A stretch of DNA of 64,000 nt from Sphingomonas kaistensis (GTDB lineage Bacteria; Pseudomonadota; Alphaproteobacteria; Sphingomonadales; Sphingomonadaceae): positions 1,495,001 through 1,559,000 of the forward strand of contig NZ_JAATJC010000001.1 in NCBI RefSeq assembly GCF_011927725.1, written 5' to 3'. Positions 1 to 8,612 of the stretch are shown in pieces. Numbering within the stretch: position 1 is the stretch's first letter; the number at the start of each line of letters is the position of its first letter. Position numbers and translations under genes: made by a program. Below the pieces are notes generated by a model. That model was not told the origin of the DNA, did no database searches, and was given only the letters and a program-made list of their open reading frames with translations.

Positions 1-303
1 TTGGAAGAGCTGGGCACGCGGCGGATCGCCCTGTGGGACGTGGTCCATACCGCGCGGCGGAGCGGCAGCCTCGACGGGGCGATGCGGGAGATCGAGGCGC
101 GCGACCTGGCGGGCTTCGTCGCCGGCCTGCCCGAGCTTAGGGCGGTGGCGTTCAACGGCGGGACCGCGGCGCGGCTTGGACGCAGGGCACTGGCCGGAAC
201 CACGCTTGCGCTGGTCGACCTGCCGTCGTCCAGCCCAGCCTACACCCTGCCGTTCGCCGAGAAGGCGAGGCGCTGGACCGCGCTCGGCGGCTTTCTCGAT
301 TGA
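1..303 (+). CDS. DNA-deoxyinosine (hypoxanthine) glycosylase-like protein, 5' truncated by window edge
   Basis: This is the C-terminal 100 residues of a protein resembling the uracil-DNA glycosylase superfamily, deoxyinosine/hypoxanthine glycosylase branch. That family removes deaminated adenine from DNA as the first step of base excision repair. The visible part has the segment ALWDVVHTARRSGSLD, then VAFNGGTAA, and near the end LVDLPSSSPAYT, which matches the late motif of these enzymes where a Ser/Pro loop contacts the minor groove. Family members are about 160-170 residues long, so roughly the first 60 residues, including the water-activating motif, lie upstream of the window. The TTG at base 1 is in frame but is probably internal. 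The stop is TGA at 301-303. The family call is by eye and moderately sure. Confidence 0.62.
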   Translation: MEELGTRRIALWDVVHTARRSGSLDGAMREIEARDLAGFVAGLPELRAVAFNGGTAARLGRRALAGTTLALVDLPSSSPAYTLPFAEKARRWTALGGFLD

Positions 304-334
304 CCTTGCGGCGCCACTTTCCTCTAAGCGGACC

Positions 335-625
335 ATGGCAGAAGAAGTAGAGATCCCGCCGGAAGAGGAGCGCGGCGAGTTGTCGATGGTGGACGAGGCG
401 CTGGTCGCCGGGACCATCGCCAACACCAACGGCCTGCTGGTGATCCTGGCCAAGCTGGTCGCCCGCGGGGTGTTCGACGAAAGCGACCTCAAGGCCTTCA
501 GCGACAGCTATTCCAAGCCGCTCGACCATGAAGGCATGCGCGAGAACGAGCTGGTCAGCCAGATGCAGGACCAGATGGAGAGCACGCTGGCCGAGCTGAT
601 GCGGTTCATCGCCGAACGCGGCTAG
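335..625 (+). CDS. small acidic conserved hypothetical protein (96 aa)
   Basis: This 96-residue protein is acidic at its N-terminus (MAEEVEIPPEEERGE) and then mostly helical, with no Cys, signal peptide or membrane segment. I do not recognise a named family. The ATG at 335 is chosen because the upstream in-frame extension overlaps the preceding gene and reads as low-quality Arg/Pro-rich sequence. The gene starts 32 bases after the glycosylase stop, in the same direction, and ends 50 bases before crtZ. Its codon use matches its neighbours, so it is probably a real gene. Nothing in it indicates a role in DNA repair or in carotenoid synthesis. Confidence 0.6.
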   Translation: MAEEVEIPPEEERGELSMVDEALVAGTIANTNGLLVILAKLVARGVFDESDLKAFSDSYSKPLDHEGMRENELVSQMQDQMESTLAELMRFIAERG

Positions 626-674
626 GGCAATTGGTCCGGGTGACGGGGGCCGCACTCACACCTATATCGCGTCC

Positions 675-1205
675 ATGTCCTGGCTTGCCGGAATGATGCT
701 GTTCACCGCCACCGTCCTCGTGATGGAAGGCTTCGCCTACGTGCTGCATCGCTGGGTGATGCATTCGCGGCTGGGCTGGGCGTGGCACGAAAGCCATCAC
801 CGCGAGCGCGAAGGCTGGTTCGAGCGCAACGACCTCTACGCCGTGGTCTTCGCCTTGCCCTCGATCCTGCTGATCTGGGGCGGGCTGAACGGCGGGTGGG
901 GCGACTGGGCGACCTGGACCGGCGCCGGCGTGGCCTTTTACGGCGTGATCTATTTCGGCTTCCACGACGTCATCGTGCATGGCCGGCTGCCGCACCGGAT
1001 CGTGCCGCGCTCGACCTATTTCAAGCGGATCGTGCAGGCCCACAAGCTGCATCACGCGGTAGAAAGCCGCGATGGAGCAGTCAGCTATGGCTTCCTCTAC
1101 GCGCCCCCGGTGGATGCGCTGAAGCAGGCGCTGAAGCGCAGCGCGGAGGCACGCGTCAGGGCCGCGAAGGGCGCGTCCACAGACCGGTCCGAGACGAGGG
1201 TCTGA
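675..1205 (+). CDS. crtZ: beta-carotene 3-hydroxylase CrtZ
   Basis: This non-haem di-iron membrane hydroxylase converts beta-carotene through cryptoxanthin to zeaxanthin. The 176-residue protein has the histidine clusters of the CrtZ/fatty-acid-hydroxylase family: H25 and H30 in HRWVMH, H38/H41/H42 in HESHH, H97/H102 in FHDVIVH, and H123/H126/H127 in HKLHH. Hydrophobic segments lie at about 5-24, 57-72 and 83-98. Length is normal for the family. It faces the crtY-crtI-crtB operon, and its last 50 bases overlap the end of crtB on the other strand. The Arg/Ala-rich tail after about residue 145 is poorly conserved in this family, which makes the overlap tolerable. Together with the crt genes it predicts yellow hydroxylated carotenoids. 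Confidence 0.93.
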   Translation: MSWLAGMMLFTATVLVMEGFAYVLHRWVMHSRLGWAWHESHHREREGWFERNDLYAVVFALPSILLIWGGLNGGWGDWATWTGAGVAFYGVIYFGFHDVIVHGRLPHRIVPRSTYFKRIVQAHKLHHAVESRDGAVSYGFLYAPPVDALKQALKRSAEARVRAAKGASTDRSETRV

Positions 1206-2094
1206 CCGGCCACAGGGCTTCCCAGAAGGCATCCATCACCAGCGCGGCCTTCTCTGCCTTGGAGGTGCTGATCCGCTCGTCCCACGCCCGGGGGCCGAAC
1301 GCCGCGGCGCGGGTCGCGATCTCGCCGTAGATGCCGCTGGCCGAGAGGACGGCCCAGCGGCTGCGGAAGGGGAGGCGGGCGGCGCCGATGCGCGCCGAGC
1401 GGCGATACTCGTCGGCCATGGTGCTGAGGCGGTGGGCAAGGCGGGCGAGGGCAGGGCGGTGCCTGGGATCCGCGAGGTCGGCGCCGGCCAGTCCTTCCGC
1501 TTCCAGCCAGTCGGTCGGCAGGTAGACGCGGCCGACGCGGGCGTCCTCGACGATGTCGCGAGCGATGTTGGCGAGCTGGAAGGCGATGCCGAGATCGGCG
1601 GCGCGGTGGAGGGTGTCCTCGTCCGCCGGATCGACGCCCATGACATGTGCCATCATGACGCCAACCGCGCCGGCGACCTGGTAGCAATAGGACAGCAGGT
1701 CATCGGTGGTGGTGGGGCGCCAGCCGGCCGCGTCGCGCTCGAACCCGGCAAGGTGATCGGCGGCGATGGCCTGGGGAATGGCGCAGTCGGCGGCGACGAC
1801 GCGGAGGGCGTCGAAAGGGACCAGCCCGGTTTCCTCGCCGGCAAAGGCGGCAGCGGTCTTTTCCTTGAGGAAAGCGATGCGCGCGGCGGGGTCGGCGACG
1901 CGCCCGGCATCGTGGCCGAGGGTCTGGCCGTCGGTGATGTCGTCGCAGGCGCGGCACCAGCTGTAGAGCAGCCAGCTGCGTTCCCGCGTGGGCAGGTCGA
2001 ACAGCTGGCTGGCAAAGCGGAAGCTTTTGGAGCCCGCCGAGATGCTTTCCAGCGCGCCCTGGACCAGCCGCGCCCGTTCCTCGCCCGCAATCAC
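1156..2094 (-). CDS. crtB: 15-cis-phytoene synthase CrtB
   Basis: It condenses two geranylgeranyl diphosphates to phytoene, the committed step of carotenoid synthesis. The 312-residue protein has both Asp-rich substrate and Mg2+ motifs of the squalene/phytoene synthase family: DDITD at residues 51-55, and a second in NIARDIVEDARVGRVYLP. Length is typical. The start is the GTG at 2092-2094, which overlaps the crtI stop as GTGA and gives a normal N-terminus (IAGEERARLVQGALESI). Longer in-frame starts lie inside crtI and add an Arg/Gly-rich sequence unlike the family. It is the last gene of the leftward crtY-crtI-crtB operon, and its 3' end overlaps convergent crtZ by 50 bases. Confidence 0.93.
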   Translation of the reverse strand: MIAGEERARLVQGALESISAGSKSFRFASQLFDLPTRERSWLLYSWCRACDDITDGQTLGHDAGRVADPAARIAFLKEKTAAAFAGEETGLVPFDALRVVAADCAIPQAIAADHLAGFERDAAGWRPTTTDDLLSYCYQVAGAVGVMMAHVMGVDPADEDTLHRAADLGIAFQLANIARDIVEDARVGRVYLPTDWLEAEGLAGADLADPRHRPALARLAHRLSTMADEYRRSARIGAARLPFRSRWAVLSASGIYGEIATRAAAFGPRAWDERISTSKAEKAALVMDAFWEALWPVRPSSRTGLWTRPSRP

Positions 2095-3569
2095 GCCAGC
2101 ATCAGTCCCGCGGTTGCCTCCGCGCTTCCGACCACGCCGGGAATGCCCGCGCCCGGGTGGGTGCCGGCGCCGACGAAATACAGGTTGTGCAGCTTGTCGT
2201 CGCGGTTGTGGGTGCGGAACCAGGCCGACTGCCACAGCACCGGCTCGAGGCTGAAGGCGGAGCCCAGATGCGCGGCGAGGTCGGTCGAGAAGTCGGCCGG
2301 GGTGTAGTGGAAGATGGTACGAATGCGGCTGCGGATGTCGGGGATCAGCCGCTCCTCCAGCGTGTCGAGCACGACCTCCTGATATTTTGGCCCCTCCACC
2401 GCCCAATCGACGTCGGCGCGGGCGGCGTTGGGAACGGGCGCCAGCGCGTAAAAGGTCGAGCAGCCCGGCGGCGCCATCGACGGGTCGGTGATGGTCGGGT
2501 GGTGGAGGTAGAGCGCCGGATCGGTCGCGAGCTTGCCGGTCTTGTAGATGTCGTTGACCAGCCCGCCGTAGCGCGGCCCAAACAGGATGGTGTGGTGGGC
2601 GATGTCGCAGGTGCCCTCCAGCCCGAAGTGGAGCACGAACAGGCCGGGCGAGAAGCGCTTGCGCTTGAGGGCGCGGACCTGTTGCGGGCCGCGGCTGGAG
2701 CCCTCGATCAGGCCATAGCTGTGCACAACATCGCCGTTGGAGGCGACCGCATCGGCGGTGGCGCTCCAGCCTGATGCCGTGCGGACGCCGGTGACGCGGT
2801 CGTTCTGCGCGGTGATGGACGTGACCGGGTCACCGAGGCGGATGGTGCCGCCGATCCGCTCGAAATGGCGGACCATGCCGGCAATGAGCTGGTTCGTGCC
2901 GCCCTTGGCGAACCACACGCCGCCGTCACGCTCCAGCTTGTGAATGAGGGCGTAGATCGACGAACAGGTCATCGGATTCCCGCCGACCAGCAGGGTATGG
3001 AAGCTCAATGCCTGGCGGAGGTGCTCGTCCTCGACGAAGCTCGACACCATCGAATAGACCGAGCGCCAGGCCTGATATTTGGCGAGCGCCGGAGCGGCCT
3101 TGAGCATGTCGCCGATGCTTTCGAACGCCTTGGTCCCGAGCTTCACATAGCCTTCGTTAAAGACGCCGGCGCTGTAGGCGAGGAAGCGCTGGTAGCCGGC
3201 CCAGTCGTCGGGGTTGAGCGCGTCCATCGACGCCTTCAACTCGGCATCGTCGTTGGTGTAATCGAATACCGTGCCGTCGGGCCACGACAGGCGGTAAAAG
3301 GGTTTGACGGGCACGAGGTCGACGTCCTCGGCCATGTCGCGACCGCTAAGCTTCCACAGGCGCTGGAGGCAGTCGGGATCGGTGATGACGGTGGGCCCCG
3401 CGTCGAACACGTGGCCGTCCCTTTCCCAGACGTAGGCACGGCCGCCGGGACGGTCGCGGGCTTCGATCACCGTCGTCTGCACGCCCGCCGACTGGAGCCG
3501 GATGGCGAGCGCGAGGCCGCCGAAGCCGGCGCCGATGACGATCGCGGTCTTGTAGGGGGAAGTGATCAC
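2091..3569 (-). CDS. crtI: phytoene desaturase (lycopene-forming) CrtI
   Basis: This FAD-dependent desaturase introduces four double bonds into phytoene to give lycopene. The 492-residue protein opens with the dinucleotide-binding fold (VIGAGFGGLALAIR, then a Glu and RPGGRAYVWERDGHVFDAGP). It ends with the CrtI-type signature GAGTHPGAGIPGVVGSAEAT, where FAD is held. Length is normal. The start is the GTG at 3567-3569, overlapping the crtY stop in a GTGA. The downstream junction with crtB is also GTGA, so the three genes are translationally coupled. Confidence 0.95.
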   Translation of the reverse strand: MITSPYKTAIVIGAGFGGLALAIRLQSAGVQTTVIEARDRPGGRAYVWERDGHVFDAGPTVITDPDCLQRLWKLSGRDMAEDVDLVPVKPFYRLSWPDGTVFDYTNDDAELKASMDALNPDDWAGYQRFLAYSAGVFNEGYVKLGTKAFESIGDMLKAAPALAKYQAWRSVYSMVSSFVEDEHLRQALSFHTLLVGGNPMTCSSIYALIHKLERDGGVWFAKGGTNQLIAGMVRHFERIGGTIRLGDPVTSITAQNDRVTGVRTASGWSATADAVASNGDVVHSYGLIEGSSRGPQQVRALKRKRFSPGLFVLHFGLEGTCDIAHHTILFGPRYGGLVNDIYKTGKLATDPALYLHHPTITDPSMAPPGCSTFYALAPVPNAARADVDWAVEGPKYQEVVLDTLEERLIPDIRSRIRTIFHYTPADFSTDLAAHLGSAFSLEPVLWQSAWFRTHNRDDKLHNLYFVGAGTHPGAGIPGVVGSAEATAGLMLA

Positions 3570-4705
3570 AGACTGTCCTTCAACACGCGAAGCGCCCGGA
3601 AGAAGGGCACGGGAGGCTTGCCGGACAGGACGCGCGCCTTGTCCAGCCCCGTGCTGGTCCCCGCATAGAAGCGCGCGATCAAGGGGCCGGAAAGGCGGTA
3701 GAAACGCTCCAGCACCCGGTAGCGGTCATGTGGGGCGGCAGCATGGAACAGCAAGGCGGTCAGCAGGCGGTAGAAAGCGCCTCTCTTCCAATGCCTGGCC
3801 GCGCGCTTGCGGGTCGCGGCGCCGAGCGTGGCGTCGAGCGGTGCCTTCTCGGCCAGCCAGACCGCGAACCGGACCGCATCGGGCAGCGAGTAGCTGGTCA
3901 GCGGGTGGAAGAAGCCGCCGCGGGCGCCGGCGCGGGCGACCGGGTCGTGCCTGGGCCAGAGCTTGTCGAAGTCGCCGCCGGTCACGACCGGAAGCGCGCC
4001 CTGTTCCTCGCGGGTGCGCTCTGCGACCTGCCAGCCTTGCGCGGCGGCATAGTCGCCGATGCGGTCGCGCAGCTGATCGTGATCGATCTCGGGCCCGTCG
4101 GAATAATAGGTGTCCTCGACGAACAGCTGGGTGGGCGAGAAGGGGAGGCAGTAGACGAAGCGATAGCCGTCGTGTTGTTCGACGGTGGCGTCCATCACGA
4201 TCGGGTCGGCGAGGCCGTGGCCCTGGGGGATGGTGAGCAGCTGGCCGACGAACTTCTGCCAGCCGAGCTCGAGCCCCTTGGCCTTGCCGCCGCGCGCATC
4301 GAGCACGGCGGCGGCGTCGATCCGCCTCCCGCCGTCGAGTATGACATGGGTCGGGCCGAGATCGGAGACGATCGACTGCAGGATTTCGTCCGGGTCGAGT
4401 GCCGTGCGGACGGCGGCGTCGAGCGCTTCGCTTTCGATGGTCTGGTAGGTCTGGTCGAGGTGTCGGCGGTGAGCCGGGAAGCGGACTTCGTAGCCCGGCC
4501 AGCGGTGACGGATCAGCGGATCGGTCAACCAGCGGTGCCTGCGGTCGACGTCGCTTTCGAAAAAGGACCAGAGGTGATTGCCGCCGATCGTCGCGTCCGG
4601 CTCCACCAGCAATATCCTGAGGTCGGGACGGCGACGGCGCAGGGCCAGGGCGCACAATCCCCCAGCGAGCCCGCCACCAACGATCACCAGGTCTACAGCT
4701 CGCAT
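3566..4705 (-). CDS. crtY: lycopene beta-cyclase CrtY
   Basis: It cyclises both ends of lycopene to beta-carotene, the substrate of CrtZ. The 379-residue protein has an N-terminal dinucleotide-binding motif (DLVIVGGGLAGGLCALALRR), the GGNHLWSFF segment typical of CrtY, and QLFVEDTYYSD, the position of the conserved acidic Phe-x-Glu-Asp-Thr active-site motif. Length matches the bacterial CrtY family. The ATG at 4703-4705 is the first gene of the leftward crt operon. Its promoter must lie in the 93-base gap shared with the divergent DUF2141 gene. Confidence 0.93.
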   Translation of the reverse strand: MRAVDLVIVGGGLAGGLCALALRRRRPDLRILLVEPDATIGGNHLWSFFESDVDRRHRWLTDPLIRHRWPGYEVRFPAHRRHLDQTYQTIESEALDAAVRTALDPDEILQSIVSDLGPTHVILDGGRRIDAAAVLDARGGKAKGLELGWQKFVGQLLTIPQGHGLADPIVMDATVEQHDGYRFVYCLPFSPTQLFVEDTYYSDGPEIDHDQLRDRIGDYAAAQGWQVAERTREEQGALPVVTGGDFDKLWPRHDPVARAGARGGFFHPLTSYSLPDAVRFAVWLAEKAPLDATLGAATRKRAARHWKRGAFYRLLTALLFHAAAPHDRYRVLERFYRLSGPLIARFYAGTSTGLDKARVLSGKPPVPFFRALRVLKDSL

Positions 4706-4798
4706 GAAGTTTAGCGTCTAGCGTGTCGTGCCGACGCTGGCGACCCCGGCCAAGGTCCGTTAATCATACCACAAGGGGAAGGGTGCCAAGGGGCGGTC

Positions 4799-5260
4799 AT
4801 GGACATGAAGCGGATCGGGATGTTGGCGGCGGCGCTGCTGACGGCGGGAGCAACCATGGGTGCGGCATCGCCAAGCGTGCCGAAGCCAGGCGCGGATCTG
4901 CAGGTGCAGTTGTCCGGCCTGCGATCGGCCAAGGGCGTGGTTCACCTGTGCCTTTCGTCGAGCGTGTCGCGCTTTCTCCATTGCAAGGACGATCCGTCGG
5001 CGGTGGCGCGGTCGGTCCCGGCGTCGGCCGCCGGCAGGCTCGACCTCGGCGCGGTCAAGGCAGGAACCTACGCGCTGCTGGTGGTGCATGACGAGAACCG
5101 CAACGGAAAGCTCGACATGATGATGGGCATTCCGCGCGAGGGCTTCGGCTTCTCCAACAATCCGGCGATGAAGCCGCGGGCCCCCAAGTGGGAGGAAATC
5201 CGCTTCACCGTCCCGCAGACGCCAAGCGTCCAGCAGGTCCGAATCCGCTACGTGCTGTAG
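4799..5260 (+). CDS. exported DUF2141 domain protein
   Basis: This 153-residue protein has a signal peptide (MKRIGMLAAALLTAGATMGAAS) and then the DUF2141 beta-sandwich. The diagnostic stretch is HDENRNGKLDMMMGIPREGFGFSNNP, with its Asp/Asn-rich loop that could bind a metal. The family's function is unknown. Two start codons are in frame, ATG 4799 and ATG 4805, and both keep the signal peptide. GGGGCGG just upstream serves as the ribosome-binding site. Two Cys (in VHLCLSS and LHCKDD) might form a disulphide in the periplasm. DUF2141 genes are often seen near sphingomonad crt genes, but no role in pigment synthesis is shown here. An intrinsic terminator follows 24 bases after the stop. Confidence 0.85.
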   Translation: MDMKRIGMLAAALLTAGATMGAASPSVPKPGADLQVQLSGLRSAKGVVHLCLSSSVSRFLHCKDDPSAVARSVPASAAGRLDLGAVKAGTYALLVVHDENRNGKLDMMMGIPREGFGFSNNPAMKPRAPKWEEIRFTVPQTPSVQQVRIRYVL

Positions 5261-5283
5261 GCGGCGAGGCGAAGCTCACGGTC

Positions 5284-5323
5284 AGCCGTCGCCCCGGAGC
5301 CGATCCGGAGTGACGGCTTTTTC
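5284..5323 (+). terminator. rho-independent terminator after the DUF2141 gene
   Basis: AGCCGTC at 5284-5290 pairs with GACGGCT at 5312-5318. Inside the loop a second stem, CCGGA/TCCGG, can form. The 3' arm runs into five T residues at 5318-5322. The T-tract follows only on the plus strand, so it terminates the DUF2141 transcript and not the convergent HlyD operon. Confidence 0.8.
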
Positions 5324-5332
5324 ATGCGCCGG

Positions 5333-6484
5333 TCAGCGCTCGCCCAGCGAGTCCCCGGTGGTCTTCAGGATCGGCTTGGTCAGATACTTGAAGACGGTCG
5401 TCTGGCCGGTGATGATCTCGGCGGTCGAGGTCATGCCGGGCTGGAGGACGATCTTCTCGCCTTCGTGGCGCGGGCGCAGCTTGGCCGGGTCGGCGCTGAG
5501 CAGGACCCGGTAGTAGGTCTGCACGCCTTCCTTGGTTTCTTCCGACAGGGTGTCGGCGCTGATGTGCGTCACGGTCCCGTCGGCCGAGCCGTAGATGCTG
5601 CTGTCGTAGGCGTCGAACTTGACGTTGGCGGTCTGGCCCTGGCGGATGAAGGCGATGTCGGTTGGCGAGACGCGCGCCTCGACCACCAGCTTGTCGCCGG
5701 TCGGGACCAACTGAAGCACCTCGTCGCCGGCGCGCAGAACGCCGCCGACGGTGTTGTACTTGATCGCCACGATTACGCCGTCGGTGGGCGAGCGGAGCTC
5801 CGACCCGCGCAGGATGGCCGAGCGCTGGGTCAGCTGCTCGGTCGCGCTGGCGAGTTCTTCCTCGGTCTTGGCATATTCGGTCTGGAGTTCGGCCAGATAT
5901 TCGCTCCGGCGGGTGTTGATCTGGCCTTGGAGGTCGGAGGTCTGGCGCTGCATGCGCAGGACCTCGGAGCGGCTGACGTCGCCGCTTGCGACCAGCGGGG
6001 TGTTCATGTCGAGCTCCTGCCGGGTCAGGCTCAGCATCGACTGCAAGCTGTTGATCTGGCTCGACAGGGCCTGGCGGCGGCGGGCGTAGAGCTCGCGCTG
6101 GCTGCTGACGAACTCGGGGTGGCTGCTGGTTTCCGCCGGGAACACCAGCGGGCGGTTGAAAAGCTCCGCCTGGATGCGGGCCATCCGCGCCTTGAGCGCC
6201 GCGACCTGGGCCTGGCTTTCCTCCACCGCGGCGCGGGGACGGGTTTCGTCGAGGCGGACCAGAAGATCGCCGCGGTTCACACGGTCGCCTTCGGACACGA
6301 GGATTTCGGCGATGGTACCGCCGTCCTCGCTCTGCACCACTTGGGTCCGGCCGCTCGGAATGACCGCGCCGCGGGCGCGGCTGACCTGATCGATCTCGGC
6401 CCACAGCGACCACGCCACGAAGGCAGCAACCGCGAAGGCTGAGAGCAGGATGATCTGGGTCGACTGACGAAGACGGAAATTCAT
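5333..6484 (-). CDS. HlyD-family type I secretion periplasmic adaptor
   Basis: This 383-residue membrane-fusion protein would link the inner-membrane ABC exporter to the TolC-like channel. It has a short cytoplasmic N-terminus, one membrane segment at about residues 9-28 (IILLSAFAVAAFVAWSLW), a lipoyl/barrel half (RGAVIPSGRTQVVQSEDGG), a long coiled-coil hairpin with many Gln/Glu/Leu at about 90-230, and a C-terminal beta-barrel (LVPTGDKLVVEARVSPTDIAFI). The final part (GMTSTAEIITGQTTVFKYLTKP) is typical of type I secretion adaptors of the PrtE/LapC kind. It starts 10 bases after the ABC gene stop, with AAGGA as ribosome-binding site, and is last in the tolC-ABC-hlyD operon. Confidence 0.93.
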   Translation of the reverse strand: MNFRLRQSTQIILLSAFAVAAFVAWSLWAEIDQVSRARGAVIPSGRTQVVQSEDGGTIAEILVSEGDRVNRGDLLVRLDETRPRAAVEESQAQVAALKARMARIQAELFNRPLVFPAETSSHPEFVSSQRELYARRRQALSSQINSLQSMLSLTRQELDMNTPLVASGDVSRSEVLRMQRQTSDLQGQINTRRSEYLAELQTEYAKTEEELASATEQLTQRSAILRGSELRSPTDGVIVAIKYNTVGGVLRAGDEVLQLVPTGDKLVVEARVSPTDIAFIRQGQTANVKFDAYDSSIYGSADGTVTHISADTLSEETKEGVQTYYRVLLSADPAKLRPRHEGEKIVLQPGMTSTAEIITGQTTVFKYLTKPILKTTGDSLGER

Positions 6485-6494
6485 GGGGGAATCC

Positions 6495-8612
6495 TTAGGC
6501 GCCCTGAGCGAGCTTCACTGGGGCAGGCGGTGCGGGCGGAGAGGGCGGAGTGCCCTGGCTGTCGCCGCGAAGCTTGGCCAGCACCTGGCCGGTCGGGCCG
6601 TCCATCACGATCTTGCCGTTGCCCATCACCAGCAACCGGTCGGTCAGGCTGAGCAGCTGCATCCGGTGGGTGACGAGGACCAGGGTGCGGTCCGGGGTCA
6701 TGCGGGCCTTGATCGACTGGATCAGCCGGGCCTCGGTCGCCTGGTCGAGGTTGGAGGTGGGCTCGTCGAGCAGCCACATCTGCGGCTCGGCGAGGAACAG
6801 GCGGGTGAGGATGGTCAGCGTGCGCTGGCCGCCCGACAGGCCGCGGCCGCCCTCGGCGATCGGCAGGTCGATGCCCATCGGGTGCGAGGAAACCATCTGG
6901 CCAAGCCCGATTTCGGTGATCACCCGCATCAGCGTGTCGTCGCCGGGGTCGCTGAGGCCGAGCAGCAAATTCTCGCGCATGGTGCCGTTCAGCAGGCGGG
7001 TGTCCTGCGGCAGGTAGCCGACGTTGCGGCGGAGCACGTCCGTCGCAAGCTGGCGCATCTCGAGCCCGCCGATCCGGATCTGCCCTTCGGCCGGCGCGTA
7101 GAGGCCGGCCAGCAGCCGCAGCAGCGTCGACTTGCCCGAGCCGATGCCGCCGATGATGCCGACCTTCTCGCCTGCGCGGATCTCGAGCCGGGGGATCTCG
7201 ACGCTGGGACGCTCGGGCGTGTAGCCGAAGCGGACGTCGTTGACCTGGAGCGAGGGGACGAGCTGGGCGGGACGAAGCGCTTCGGTGTCGGGCGCCTGGT
7301 CCAGCGGCAGCCGCATCAGGGCGTCGAGACCGGCGAGCGAGGAGCGGGCATAGCCCCATTGCACCAGCAGGCCAGGCAGCTGGGCGAGGAGCGGGCCGTT
7401 GACGCGCCCGGCGATGATCGAACAGGCGATCAGCGCGCCCGGCGTCATGTCGCCCTGCGACACCAGCACCGCGCCGAACGCGATGATCATGACGTAGGCG
7501 AACTGCTGCAGCCCGCTGAACAACGCGTTGGCGATCGACGACCAGCGCTTGACGCTGTCCTCGTGGAGCTGAACTTCCTCCATCAGCTGGTTCCAGCGCG
7601 CCAGCATGTGCCACGAGCCGCGATTGGCCTTGATCGTCTCGGCCGCATCGAGCGCCTCGACCAGCAGGCCGTTCTTGCGGTTGCCGTTGGCCTGCGCCTT
7701 GGCGGTGTCGTCCTTGATCATGCGGGCGAAGATCCACGACAGGACCAGCGCCAGCGGGAAGGAGATGATCGGGATCAGCGCCAGCGGTCCGCCGATCCAC
7801 GAGATGACCACGATGAAGAAGATCGCGAACGGAAGGTCGGCGAGCAGGAACAGCGAGGCCGAGGAGAGCAGGCCGCGGATCTGTTCCCAGCCGCGAATCT
7901 GCGCGGCCATGGTGCCGATCGACGGCGGACGGGCATCGAGCCGGACTGCCTGGGAGCGGGCGAAGAAAACCTCGGACACCTCGGTGTCGACCTTGGCCGC
8001 CTCGCGCTCGATCATCAGCGCGCGGGTGGTTCGGAGGATGAAGTCGAGGAGCAGCGCGATGCACACGCCAACGGTCAGCACCCACAGGGTCGCGTAACCG
8101 CTGCGGGGGATGACCCGGTCATAGACCTGCATCGAGAAGAGCGAGGTCGCCAGCGCGATGAGGTTGACCACCACCGTCGCGATGACGGCCGAGAACAGCA
8201 CCTTCTTGCGCAGCAGCAGCGAGCGGCCGAACACATTGATTGCGCGCTCGCCTTGGCCGCGATCGCTGAGACGCGGCATCTGGGGCAGGAAGAAGCGAGT
8301 GCCCGGGCCGATCTCGCGCAGGCCGTTGAAGGATGGGGAGACGACCCGCACCGCGTCGACCGTCTCGAACTGCTCGGCGATCGCCCAGCCTTCCGCCTCG
8401 TCATACATGAACAAGGGGAACTGGTGGGCCCGCGGGCGATGGCCGACGTCGGTCGGCTTGCGCCAGCCGAGCCGGGCCGAGAGCCGCTTGAGCGTGTCCT
8501 CGTCGTACAGCGGAAAGCTGTCGGGATCACCCGCGCGCGACCGCCAGTCGGGCGCCAGTTCGGACGACTGGCGCGAGGCGAAGCGGTCGATCAGATCGAG
8601 AAAGGAGTTCAT
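6495..8612 (-). CDS. type I secretion ABC transporter (permease-ATPase fusion)
   Basis: This 705-residue exporter couples ATP hydrolysis to secretion of large repeat proteins. The first ~125 residues occupy the place of a C39-peptidase-like domain. They have no Cys at the active-site position, so the region can only bind substrate, as in LapB-type exporters. Residues about 150-430 form six membrane helices. The ATPase follows, with Walker A GGIGSGKST near 486-494, signature LSGGQ near 591, Walker B LLDEPTS near 612, and the switch His in VLVTHRM. Its start overlaps the tolC-like stop as ATGA. The cargo is most likely one or both giant proteins encoded divergently at 10.4-18.8 kb. Confidence 0.94.
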   Translation of the reverse strand: MNSFLDLIDRFASRQSSELAPDWRSRAGDPDSFPLYDEDTLKRLSARLGWRKPTDVGHRPRAHQFPLFMYDEAEGWAIAEQFETVDAVRVVSPSFNGLREIGPGTRFFLPQMPRLSDRGQGERAINVFGRSLLLRKKVLFSAVIATVVVNLIALATSLFSMQVYDRVIPRSGYATLWVLTVGVCIALLLDFILRTTRALMIEREAAKVDTEVSEVFFARSQAVRLDARPPSIGTMAAQIRGWEQIRGLLSSASLFLLADLPFAIFFIVVISWIGGPLALIPIISFPLALVLSWIFARMIKDDTAKAQANGNRKNGLLVEALDAAETIKANRGSWHMLARWNQLMEEVQLHEDSVKRWSSIANALFSGLQQFAYVMIIAFGAVLVSQGDMTPGALIACSIIAGRVNGPLLAQLPGLLVQWGYARSSLAGLDALMRLPLDQAPDTEALRPAQLVPSLQVNDVRFGYTPERPSVEIPRLEIRAGEKVGIIGGIGSGKSTLLRLLAGLYAPAEGQIRIGGLEMRQLATDVLRRNVGYLPQDTRLLNGTMRENLLLGLSDPGDDTLMRVITEIGLGQMVSSHPMGIDLPIAEGGRGLSGGQRTLTILTRLFLAEPQMWLLDEPTSNLDQATEARLIQSIKARMTPDRTLVLVTHRMQLLSLTDRLLVMGNGKIVMDGPTGQVLAKLRGDSQGTPPSPPAPPAPVKLAQGA

